Shown here: positions 1 through 7,187 of the stretch, piece after piece
Position numbering within the stretch: the first letter of the stretch is position 1
Layout: every line of letters begins with the position of its first letter
From: JALZCH01 sp036400075
Lineage (GTDB): Bacteria; Acidobacteriota; Blastocatellia; Pyrinomonadales; Pyrinomonadaceae
NCBI GenBank assembly: GCA_036400075.1
Contig: DASWLV010000151.1
Coordinates: 1-14,777 of the forward strand
Direction: 5' to 3'
Length of the DNA stretch: 14,777 nt
The notes under the pieces: model-generated
What the model was told of the DNA's origin: nothing
Database searches by the model: none
Seen by the model: the letters and a program-made list of their open reading frames with translations, nothing else
Position numbers and translations under genes: made by a program

Positions 1-1496
1 TAGCTAAACCAGACATCGCGCATCGAATCTTCATAAACCATCCGAATTTTGTCGCTCGGCAAATTGTCGGCGGGCGTGTAAATTTTCGCGGGTTTCGCCG
101 CCTTGATTTGTTCAACCTGTTCGACCGCCGCGTAGCGATAAAGTCCCGCTCCGGTCGCAAACCACCATTCGCCCGCGTGGTCGCTCAACACTCGGTCGGA
201 AATGTAGTTTTGCACCGGCGGCAAATCGAGCTTGACCGAGGCAAAGCGTTTGCCGTCAAAGCGATTCACCGTCCATTCCGGCGTGACCGCGTAAAACGCG
301 CCGTTTCGGTCTTGAAAAAGGCTGCAAATGCGCTCGCCGCCGAGTCCGTCTTCCGTATGATAAGTAATAAAATTGCCGTGATTGAGCCGCATCGCGCCCC
401 AATCCGACGAAATCCACAAATTGCCGAAATTGTCTTCATCTACGCCGCGGACAGTCACGTCGCTCAAACCGTTTTCTTTGGTGTAGAGCCGAAATTCGCG
501 CCCGTTAAATTCAACCAGTCCTTTGCCGTAAGCCGAAATCCAAACTCCGCCGTCCCGCACGGCGTTGACCGCGTGAAATTTACCTTCGGCAAGACTTTCT
601 TCGGGCGAAAAAAGATACGCAAATCCCTGCGGCAGATTCGCAGCCAATTTTTCTTCCTGCCGAAAACGCAGCTTTCGTTTTGACGAATCCGCCGCGTTGA
701 TCGTTCCGGCTGGTTCGGGATTTAAAACCAATAATTTTCGCCCGACCTCGGTAATCATCCAAACGCGGTTTTGCCGGTCAACCGCGACCGACCGAATTCG
801 ATCCGCGCCGTCCGGCTGCGGCATAACTTCATAATTGACAATTGCGCCCGAAGGCAGGCGGCGCGATAACCCGTATTGATGCCCGATCCAAAGACTGCCG
901 TCTGCGTCTTCGGCGATGGCGAGTGCGTATAGAGATTTGGCGACGGGCAGGTTCAGCTCGACCGGCTCGAAACGATTTTCTTCCGGCACGAGCCGAAACA
1001 ATCCGGCGGTCGTTCCGGCGAGAATCTCGTTTTTGCCGGTTCGGAACATCGTATAGATGGCATTCGTGCCGGGCGTGTCGGCAACCTTAATAGTTTGAAA
1101 ATTTTCTCGCATCAGTTGCGATTTGTTTTCCGCTTTGGCGCGCGGATCGAAACGATAAACCTTATTTGCGGAAGAGCTAAACCAGTAAACGCCGTTTGCG
1201 TCTTCGACCATATCGGTAACAAGACTGTTTTCCAAACCGTCTTCGAGCAGCATGTAATTGGCAAATTTATAACCGTCAAAGCGGCTCACGCCATTCGCGG
1301 TCATAAACCAGATGAACCCGCGCGAATCCTGATAAACGCTGTAAATTTTGTCGTAAGCCAAACCGTCGGTGGAAAGATAAGTTTTAATCGGCAGCAATTC
1401 GGCGCGGACAGGCAACACTAAAAACAAAATCGCCGTCGCCCAAAATAAAATCTTGAGCCGGAAATCGAGCTTGGCTTGAGCGAATAATCGCCGCAT
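1..1496 (-). CDS. Two-component-regulator propeller sensor protein, N-terminal part (runs off left edge)
   Basis: This reading frame is open for 498 codons from the ATG at 1496 to the window edge, with no stop, so only the N-terminal part is visible. Residues 1-33 form a basic start and a hydrophobic segment ending VRA-EL, a likely signal peptide or anchor. About ten degenerate repeats follow, of the kind 'GLxxxxVxxxxxDxxGxxWxxT..GLxRFDG'. Examples are DSRGFIWFMTANGVSRFDG, EDADGSLWIGHQYGLSRR and DEDNFGNLWISSDWGAMRLN. These are Reg_prop blades. In this family two seven-bladed propellers normally lie in the periplasm, followed by a Y_Y_Y domain, a membrane helix and a histidine kinase, GGDEF or HTH output. 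About four more blades and the whole output module would lie beyond base 1, so the output type is unknown. No Shine-Dalgarno is seen; the start sits 12 bases from a palindromic element. Family is clear; ligand unknown. Confidence 0.88.
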   Translation of the reverse strand, partial: MRRLFAQAKLDFRLKILFWATAILFLVLPVRAELLPIKTYLSTDGLAYDKIYSVYQDSRGFIWFMTANGVSRFDGYKFANYMLLEDGLENSLVTDMVEDANGVYWFSSSANKVYRFDPRAKAENKSQLMRENFQTIKVADTPGTNAIYTMFRTGKNEILAGTTAGLFRLVPEENRFEPVELNLPVAKSLYALAIAEDADGSLWIGHQYGLSRRLPSGAIVNYEVMPQPDGADRIRSVAVDRQNRVWMITEVGRKLLVLNPEPAGTINAADSSKRKLRFRQEEKLAANLPQGFAYLFSPEESLAEGKFHAVNAVRDGGVWISAYGKGLVEFNGREFRLYTKENGLSDVTVRGVDEDNFGNLWISSDWGAMRLNHGNFITYHTEDGLGGERICSLFQDRNGAFYAVTPEWTVNRFDGKRFASVKLDLPPVQNYISDRVLSDHAGEWWFATGAGLYRYAAVEQVEQIKAAKPAKIYTPADNLPSDKIRMVYEDSMRDVWFS

Positions 1497-1507
1497 AATT
1501 TATATTT

Positions 1508-1688
1508 ACGTGAGTTCGGGATAAGGAAATAAGAAAACTTAAATAAAATCAACTCTTTGCGCCCTTTGCGTTTAAAAATCGTCAGAATTAAACGCAAAGC
1601 TCGCAAAGGGAGGCGCAAAGGAATGCAAAGAAAATCCTGTTTTGAGTTAACTCTTTATTTTTCAACAACTCTTATCCCGAACTCACGT
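1508..1688. repeat. 181-bp element bounded by perfect 18-bp inverted repeats
   Basis: The outer arms are ACGTGAGTTCGGGATAAG at 1508-1525 and its exact reverse complement at 1671-1688. Nothing inside looks coding. Nested in it is a second structured palindrome built from CTTTGCG/CGCAAAG units (1555-1620, listed separately). The flanks are AT-rich: ATAATTT occurs at 1495-1501 and 1690-1696, but it does not abut the left arm, so a target duplication is not established. The element fills most of the 342-bp gap between the ChaN-like gene and the propeller gene and forms the upstream region of the latter. It may be a non-autonomous mobile element or a folded intergenic repeat. The arms are certain; the nature is inferred. 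Confidence 0.7.
1555..1620. repeat. Structured CGCAAAG palindrome, copy 1
   Basis: The outer stem is CTTTGCGCC (1555-1563) paired with GGCGCAAAG (1612-1620). The inner stem is CTTTGCGTTTA (1564-1574) paired with TAAACGCAAAG (1589-1599). The 14-base loop (1575-1588) runs into the TCAGAATTA motif, and the right-hand side carries a 12-base bulge, CTCGCAAAGGGA (1600-1611). The element at 9199-9288 has the same order of parts, the same TCAGAATTA motif and the same CGCAAAGG bulge motif. These are therefore two members of one dispersed repeat family rather than chance palindromes. Confidence 0.75.
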
Positions 1689-1838
1689 TATAATTTGTTT
1701 TTCTTAACCGACGACGCGCTGAAATGTTAATGCAATTCGCCCAAACTGCAAAACCTTGAGAAGATTCAAAAGCAGATTTAGACTTATTTTAGCGAAGCAA
1801 TGACTACCGGATTGGCAAGCAGATTTGGAGTTGGATTG
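1689..1838. other. Intergenic stretch with no recognisable feature
   Basis: This is the remainder of the 342-bp gap between the stop of the ChaN-like gene and the 181-bp element. I see no convincing reading frame, RNA gene or strong hairpin followed by a T-run. It should contain the 3' end of the ChaN-like transcript and possibly the promoter of the propeller gene on the minus strand, but no clear sigma-70-type pair stands out. Confidence 0.4.
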
Positions 1839-2744
1839 TTATCGTTTAAAACTGCGCGGTAATTTCGAGTCGGTGAGAATTACAAAATCTCCGGTTTTGG
1901 CGTCTTTCGCCGAGTCAAAATTGGGGAAATTTTCAACCGATTTGATTGTCACCACCAGAACGCGCGCCTTTGGATTGTATCTTAGCAAATGCTCGACTGT
2001 CCCCAAGCGATTTTCGGTGTGAAAGCCTCCGTTTAAATGAATCGCGAGCGCATTTTTCTTAGATTGTAAGATTTTCGCTACCGAATCAGCCATCGTCGCG
2101 TCCCAGAGCGATTGCGATTCGAGCAAAGTCGCGCCGTGCGTCGTCATTCCTCCCGCCCCCATTAGAGCAGCAAATTTTTCGGAGTATTCTTTGGAAGCCG
2201 CCGCGAAAGGAAGCGGCGCAAGACTATTTTTCGCCTCAGCCGACAACTGATTTAACGCTTCTCTGCCTTTTCTCGAAACGAGATTGACGTAACGGCGCGG
2301 CGCGTTGGCGGCGATGACGGGCAGTTTGTTTTGTTTGGCAAATTCGACGAGCGGGCGGTAATCGGTTTTGTAATTGTTCCATGCGCGGCTCGCCGCAATA
2401 AAATTCGCTTCGCTGATTAAATCCTGCAAATATTCGTCAACGACTAACTGAACGTCGCGCTCGAACATTTCCAGCGAAAGCGCGACCGGACGCGATTTTC
2501 CGTAGCGCTCAAATGCTTGTCGAAAAATTTCAAATTGCAGAGCGTGCGCGGTCGGGTCATCGTGCTGCTCGCCGAGAAAAACCGCGTCCGACGATTGCAA
2601 AGCGTCAACGATTTGATTGACGCTCGCGGGTTTTCCTTCGGCGTCAAAAACACGGTAATTCGCTTCGACAAGCTGCGTTTGCGCGTAAAAAATCTGTGTC
2701 ATCGCCGCAGAAACAATAAACAAAGCAATTAGCCGTTTCAGCAT
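1839..2744 (-). CDS. ChaN/Tiki-superfamily haem-binding-uptake-like secreted protein
   Basis: This 301-residue protein has a signal peptide (basic MLKR, hydrophobic core to about residue 20, likely cleavage after FYA at 21). No cysteine lies at the cleavage site, so it should be a soluble periplasmic protein and not a lipoprotein. The mature part shows the hallmarks of the ChaN-type family (Cofac_haem_bdg, Tiki superfamily): FLGEQHDDPTAH at 56-67, QSLWDATMADSV at 211-222 and HLNGGFHTENRLG at 236-248. Characterised members bind haem (Campylobacter ChaN) or are metal-dependent proteases (animal Tiki); which applies here is not decided by sequence. The ATG lies 13 bases after the stop of the hybrid kinase gene, so the two are probably co-transcribed. 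There is no clear Shine-Dalgarno. Family assignment is strong; haem binding is inference. Confidence 0.85.
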   Translation of the reverse strand: MLKRLIALFIVSAAMTQIFYAQTQLVEANYRVFDAEGKPASVNQIVDALQSSDAVFLGEQHDDPTAHALQFEIFRQAFERYGKSRPVALSLEMFERDVQLVVDEYLQDLISEANFIAASRAWNNYKTDYRPLVEFAKQNKLPVIAANAPRRYVNLVSRKGREALNQLSAEAKNSLAPLPFAAASKEYSEKFAALMGAGGMTTHGATLLESQSLWDATMADSVAKILQSKKNALAIHLNGGFHTENRLGTVEHLLRYNPKARVLVVTIKSVENFPNFDSAKDAKTGDFVILTDSKLPRSFKR

Positions 2745-2757
2745 ATTTTCAAAAACT

Positions 2758-4764
2758 TTAATTCAATTCTCTCATCAACTCGGCGATTTCGCGAACGAGA
2801 TTTTCCGGGTCAATCGGTTTGGCGACGTGTTTATTAAAACCGGCGAGGAGCGCGCGGCGGTTGTCTTCTTCGCGCGCAAATCCCGTCAAAGCGACGGCAG
2901 GAATCTCGCCGCCGTTTTCCGCTGGGAGCTTTCGCAAACGTTCGACCAGACTGTAACCGTCTTCCAAAGGCATTCCGATGTCGCTGACCAAAACGTCGGT
3001 TTTCGTCTGCTTCAGCTTTTCCAGAGCTTCGGCGGCGGAACCCGCCGTGACGACCGAAGCGCCGTTTTGTTCGAGAATAAGCTGGAGCATTTCGCGCGAA
3101 TCTTCATCGTCGTCAACAGCTAAAACGCTCAGACCGGCGAGCGGATTTTCAACTTGTTCGGAATGATGATTGTTTTCCGGCGGCAATTTGGCTTTGCCGT
3201 TTTCGCCGCTCGCTCGCTCGTTAAAAGCAACTCTTTGCTGCGGCAGACAAAACGAGAACGTCGAACCTTGACCGATGCCTTCGCTTTTCGCGGAAACCTC
3301 GCCGCCGTGCATTTCGATCAAGTGTTTGACAATTGAAAGTCCGAGACCGAGACCGTTGTGAATGCGAGTCGTCGCGCCGTCGGCTTGGCGAAAACGGTCG
3401 AAAACGAATGGCAAAAATTCCGGGGAAATACCTTCTCCGGTATCGGTTACTTTAAATTCGAGACATTCGTTTTCGTTGCTGAGCGCAATCTTTATATTGC
3501 CGCCCGAAGGCGTAAATTTGACGGCATTCGTCAGCAAATTCCAGATAACTTGCTGTAAACGGTTGGTGTCGCCAAAAATTTTGTTGTTGATTGATTGAAA
3601 ATCCGTTTCGATTTTGATTAGCTTAGCTTCCGCCGCCGGTAGAACGGCTTCGATTGCGTTTTCGACAATCGTCTTGAAATCAATGAAATCTGCTTCAAGC
3701 CGCAGTTTTCCGCTGATAATGCGGGAAACGTCGAGAAGGTCTTCGACGAGTTGAACTTGCGCGCGTGCGTTGCGCTCAATGATTTCCACGGCTTGCACAG
3801 TGTTTTCCTGGTTAAGCTGTCCGCTGCGAAGCATTGTCGCCCAACCCAAAATGGCGTTCAAAGGCGTTCGCAATTCGTGCGAGACGGTGGCTAAAAATTC
3901 GTCTTTGAGGCGGCTCGCTTCTTCGGCTTTGCGGCGCGCCTCCTGCTCACGTTCGAGCAGTGATTCACGTTCCGTTTCGGCGACCTTTCGCTCGGTAACA
4001 TCGCGGGCGATGCCGATAAAGATATGCTCTCCGTTTTGATTAAATTCGCCGAAAGAAAGTTCGAGAGGAAATTCTTCGCCGTTTTTGCGAATACCGTAAA
4101 CTTCGACTCGATCCCACGAAAGCCGGCGTTCGCCGGTTTCAAGATACCGGTGAATACCTTGCCGGTGACTTTTACGCAAATTTTCGGGCATCAGCATCAA
4201 CAAGGATTGTCCGGTCATTTCTTCGACTTTGTAGCCAAAAATCTTTTCCGCCGCGCTGTTGATAAAAAGAATATTACTTTGGATGTCAATGCTGATGATT
4301 GCATCGGATGCGGTTTCGGCGACAATCCGATAACGCTCTTCGCTTTCGCGCAAGGCATTTTCGGCGCGGCGCGCCCGTCCCCGATCTTCCGCTTCGCGTA
4401 AAGCGCGGCTGACAGCCGGAACCAATCTTTCGAGACGATGTTTGAGAATGTAATCGGTCGCGCCGCTTTTCAAAGTTTCGATGGCTGTTTCTTCGCCGAG
4501 CGCGCCGGAAATAATAATAAAAGGAATGTTCGCGTATTTGGCGCGCGCGATTTCGAGCGCAGCTAAACCGTCAAACGACGGCAAATTGTAATCCGCCAAA
4601 ATCAAATCAATTCCGCCGCGCTCGATTTCAGCCGAAAATTCTTCGCGCGTGTCAACGCGAACAATTTCGGCGTCAAAACCGCCGTCGAGCAAATAAGCCT
4701 GCACCAACTCGGCGTCAAGCTCACTGTCTTCGAGATGTAAAATCCTTAACGACACCTTAATCAA
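2758..4764 (-). CDS. Soluble hybrid histidine kinase, REC-PAS-HisKA-HATPase-REC
   Basis: This is a 668-residue sensor kinase with no membrane segment. The N-terminal receiver (about 6-125) has acidic ED at 12-13, phosphoacceptor D58 (LADYNLP) and K108. A PAS domain (about 140-260) ends in the usual IARDVTERK linker. A short coiled coil leads to HisKA with phosphorylatable H296 (VSHELRTPLN). The ATPase domain (about 395-508) has the N-box WNLLTNAVKF (N409, N413), G1 DTGEG (441-445) and G2 GLGLG (471-475). The C-terminal receiver (about 545-665) has DDD at 551-553 and D595 (SDIGMP). The first possible start is a TTG immediately after an in-frame TAA; a GTG three codons later is the alternative, and neither has a well-spaced ribosome site. 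It follows the response regulator by 95 bases and precedes the ChaN-like gene by 13. The N-terminal receiver suggests input from the upstream kinase; the signal for PAS is unknown. Confidence 0.95.
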   Translation of the reverse strand: MIKVSLRILHLEDSELDAELVQAYLLDGGFDAEIVRVDTREEFSAEIERGGIDLILADYNLPSFDGLAALEIARAKYANIPFIIISGALGEETAIETLKSGATDYILKHRLERLVPAVSRALREAEDRGRARRAENALRESEERYRIVAETASDAIISIDIQSNILFINSAAEKIFGYKVEEMTGQSLLMLMPENLRKSHRQGIHRYLETGERRLSWDRVEVYGIRKNGEEFPLELSFGEFNQNGEHIFIGIARDVTERKVAETERESLLEREQEARRKAEEASRLKDEFLATVSHELRTPLNAILGWATMLRSGQLNQENTVQAVEIIERNARAQVQLVEDLLDVSRIISGKLRLEADFIDFKTIVENAIEAVLPAAEAKLIKIETDFQSINNKIFGDTNRLQQVIWNLLTNAVKFTPSGGNIKIALSNENECLEFKVTDTGEGISPEFLPFVFDRFRQADGATTRIHNGLGLGLSIVKHLIEMHGGEVSAKSEGIGQGSTFSFCLPQQRVAFNERASGENGKAKLPPENNHHSEQVENPLAGLSVLAVDDDEDSREMLQLILEQNGASVVTAGSAAEALEKLKQTKTDVLVSDIGMPLEDGYSLVERLRKLPAENGGEIPAVALTGFAREEDNRRALLAGFNKHVAKPIDPENLVREIAELMRELN

Positions 4765-4776
4765 TTACGCGCTTTC

Positions 4777-4862
4777 AAATTACGAATTACGAATGAAGGA
4801 ATATTTTTAAATCCGAATATAAATTCCACAATTTGTAATTCGTAATTCGTAATTCGTAATTA
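4777..4862. repeat. AT-rich heptamer repeats (TAATTCG / CGAATTA) in inverted arrangement
   Basis: The gap between the response regulator and the hybrid kinase holds the heptamer CGAATTA about twice at 4777-4794 and its complement TAATTCG about three times at 4836-4861. The two blocks can pair over 17 bases (ATTACGAATTACGAAT-type arms) around a loop of about 50 bases. The right-hand block runs into the stop codon of the response regulator (TAA complement at 4860-4862). It could act as a processing or attenuation hairpin within the operon, but no T-run follows a compact stem. The repeat structure is visible; function is unknown. Confidence 0.6.
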
Positions 4863-5309
4863 AGCTCTCGGAGGCAGTTGATTGATGACTGCCCAGAACA
4901 AACCCAGTTCTTTAAGAGCGTTCATAAATTCGCCGAATTCGACCGGTTTAACGACATAAGCGTTGACGCCGAGCTGATAGCTTCGCACCAAATCCTGTTC
5001 TTCGCGCGAGCTGGTCAGCATTACGACCGGAACCGTTTTTAAATTGTCGTCGGCTTTGATTTTTTCCAAAACTTCCAACCCGTCAACTTTCGGCAGTTTT
5101 AAATCGAGCAGAACCACAGCCGGTTCCTGCGTTTCGCGCGCTTCGTATTTGCCGCGTTTGTAAAGATAATCGAGCGCCTCTTCGCCGTCGCGCACCACGT
5201 CAACGTCGTTGACGAGATGATATTCGTTAAGCGCGGCGAGCGTTAGCTCCACGTCGTTTGCATTGTCTTCAACCAATAAGATTTTTCTCACGTCCGAGAC
5301 CATTTTCAT
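4860..5309 (-). CDS. Single-domain response regulator, Rcp1/CheY-like
   Basis: This is a 149-residue stand-alone receiver with no output domain. From the start MKMVSDVRKILLVEDN it shows the acidic ED pair at 14-15, phosphoacceptor D69 (LLDLKLP), the signalling T99 (VMLTSS) and K121 (YVVKP). The form 'KILLVEDNxxDVELTLxALxE' is typical of the regulators paired with phytochrome-type and CHASE/PAS kinases (Rcp1 group). A longer frame reaches 5354, but those extra residues do not belong to the receiver fold, so ATG 5309 is preferred (5303 is also possible). The start lies inside the 3' end of the CHASE kinase gene, overlapping it by 41 bases, so translation is probably coupled. It is the natural phosphate acceptor of that kinase and may pass phosphate on, since it cannot bind DNA itself. 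Confidence 0.93.
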   Translation of the reverse strand: MKMVSDVRKILLVEDNANDVELTLAALNEYHLVNDVDVVRDGEEALDYLYKRGKYEARETQEPAVVLLDLKLPKVDGLEVLEKIKADDNLKTVPVVMLTSSREEQDLVRSYQLGVNAYVVKPVEFGEFMNALKELGLFWAVINQLPPRA

Positions 5310-7134
5310 TCTTGTGTTTGGGTAACGAAAAATAAATTGTCGCGCCCTTGTCAATCTCGCCTTCCGCCCAGGTTCGCCCGCCGTGACGCGCGATTATCCG
5401 GCGGACGTTTGCCAGACCGATTCCGGTTCCTTCAAACGCTTCGTGCGCGTGAAGACGCTGAAAAACGCCGAACAATTTATTAACATAACGCATATCGAAG
5501 CCGACGCCGTTATCACGGACAAAAAAGATCGTTTCGTCCGGCTCTGCTCGACAGCCGATTTCAATAATCGCATTTTCGCGGTTGCGCGAATATTTCACGG
5601 CGTTTGACAACAGATTTTGCCAGACCAGTCGAAACATCGCCGGATCGCCTTCGACCGCCGGCAGAGTTTCGATGTGCCATTCAATATTCCGACTTTCCGT
5701 TTCAATTTTCAAATCATTTAGCGCGTCGCTGACGATTTGATTCATATCCACGGTCGTTTTCATCATCTCGGTGCGTCCCATTCTTGAGAATGCCAGAAGA
5801 TCGTCCACGAGGCGTCCAGCTTGTTTTCCTGCTTCGCTGATGGTTTTGACATAACGCCGATTCGTGTCGTCGAGCGACGCGGCGGCGCGTTTTTCGAGCA
5901 GCTCGGCGAAACCTGAAATATGACGCAGCGGCGCGCGTAAATCGTGCGAAACCGAGTAAGAAAATGATTCGAGTTCTTTGTTCGCGGTTTCGAGCTGCGC
6001 GGTGCGTTCAATAACTCTTTGTTCCAATGTTTCGTTCAGTTGACGCACTTCCCGCTCGGAAGCCAGCAATTCAGTGGCATATCTTTCCGCGTCCGCTCGC
6101 GCGTGAACCTGCGATGCCGTTACCCCGAACAAAACAAAACTAATCAACACTCCGCCAACCAGAACGTAAAATCCCAGCCAGCTACTGGAAAGACGGCTCG
6201 AACGGGAATTGTCAAAAAACTCTATCGTCCACGTTCGTTCAGCGATCTTTATTTGTTCCGGCTCGAAGCGATTAGAGGCTAAACGATTGTATGTTGCTCC
6301 CCGAACCCGCTTTGAATCATGCATTTCGGCTTCCGGTTTAACTTCCGCTCCGTCATAAACCTTGAAATCAATTTCACCGCTTTCTTCTTGAGTGATGATT
6401 TCGCGCAAAAGATCGTCGGCGCGAAACGGCGCATAAACAAAACCGGATAATTTTTCGCGCCGCTCCTCAATCGTTTCCGGCACGAAATGACCGCGATAAA
6501 CCGGTAGATAAATCAAAAATCCGGCTTGTTTTTGATCATCAGTTTCCTGTTTGAGCGTGACTTTACCCGTTGCGGCGCGGACTCCCGTGTCGCGCGCTTG
6601 CTCCATCGCTTCGCGCCGCGTTTCTTCGGTGAACATATCGAAACCGATAACACCTCTGTTACGTTTGTCCTCCAGCGGTTCGAGATAAACGATTGGATAG
6701 TATTCTTCGCGCGGGGTTTGCGGTGTGATATTAAAATAATTAAAGCCTTGTTTTTGCTGCCATGCAATCAGTTGCGGAACTTCTTCAGGTCGCGTCCGCG
6801 CGGCATAACCGATGCCCTGAATTCCTTTATAATTCTCCTGTATCCGAAAACGATTTACGAAAAGATTAAATTCATCGCGCGTTATATCGTCTTTGACTAA
6901 AAATAAACCTGCCGTTCCGCGCAGCATCGTTATATATGTGTCAACTCGCTCTATAATTTTAGTTTTAGTGCGTTTGACCGCCGATTCAAATCGAATCCGA
7001 TCCATTTCGCGAGTAGAGTATTCGACGTAAACCGCGCTGACGCTGGTTAAAATCAAAGCCGCCAGCAAAACGTAAAACGGAATCCTGCTTTTATTCACAT
7101 GCTGAAGCGACTTGATGATGAGTTTCGGTTTCAT
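5269..7134 (-). CDS. Membrane CHASE-domain sensor histidine kinase
   Basis: This is a 621-residue kinase counted from ATG 7134; an upstream TTG at 7215 would overlap the preceding gene and adds no conserved sequence. TM1 is at about 18-39 (PFYVLLAALILTSVSAVYV). A periplasmic CHASE domain follows (about 60-245), recognisable from GIQGIGYAARTRPEEVPQLI and the 'YYPIVYLEP...GFDMFTEETRREAMEQARDTG' pattern. TM2 is at about 319-339, then a coiled coil (about 345-385). HisKA carries H397 (YSVSHDLRAPLRH). The ATPase domain has the N-box VWQNLLSNAVKY (N507, N511), G1 RDNGVG and G2 GTGIGLA, and ends KGATIYFSLP. CHASE domains bind small extracellular ligands; the ligand here cannot be told. It has no receiver of its own, and the overlapping response regulator gene supplies one. 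It starts 53 bases after the stop of the deoxyhypusine-synthase-like gene. Confidence 0.94.
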   Translation of the reverse strand: MKPKLIIKSLQHVNKSRIPFYVLLAALILTSVSAVYVEYSTREMDRIRFESAVKRTKTKIIERVDTYITMLRGTAGLFLVKDDITRDEFNLFVNRFRIQENYKGIQGIGYAARTRPEEVPQLIAWQQKQGFNYFNITPQTPREEYYPIVYLEPLEDKRNRGVIGFDMFTEETRREAMEQARDTGVRAATGKVTLKQETDDQKQAGFLIYLPVYRGHFVPETIEERREKLSGFVYAPFRADDLLREIITQEESGEIDFKVYDGAEVKPEAEMHDSKRVRGATYNRLASNRFEPEQIKIAERTWTIEFFDNSRSSRLSSSWLGFYVLVGGVLISFVLFGVTASQVHARADAERYATELLASEREVRQLNETLEQRVIERTAQLETANKELESFSYSVSHDLRAPLRHISGFAELLEKRAAASLDDTNRRYVKTISEAGKQAGRLVDDLLAFSRMGRTEMMKTTVDMNQIVSDALNDLKIETESRNIEWHIETLPAVEGDPAMFRLVWQNLLSNAVKYSRNRENAIIEIGCRAEPDETIFFVRDNGVGFDMRYVNKLFGVFQRLHAHEAFEGTGIGLANVRRIIARHGGRTWAEGEIDKGATIYFSLPKHKNENGLGREKNLIG

Positions 7135-7187
7135 TCGTCTCGGATATGATAAGTTATTTTCGTTTTTGTGAAAATAGACCGTTTTAA

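Noticed and set aside
108..683. 191-codon plus-strand frame opposite the propeller gene
   Set aside because: It has no recognisable domain and mirrors the strongly patterned minus-strand propeller frame, which is open for 498 codons. It is an antisense shadow.
4777..4862. Possible CRISPR array
   Set aside because: The repeat unit is only 7 bases and tandem, without unique spacers, and no cas gene is near.
5310..5354. N-terminal extension of the response regulator
   Set aside because: The extra 15 residues are the out-of-frame reading of the kinase 3' end and lie before the receiver fold. ATG 5309 or 5303 gives a normal receiver.
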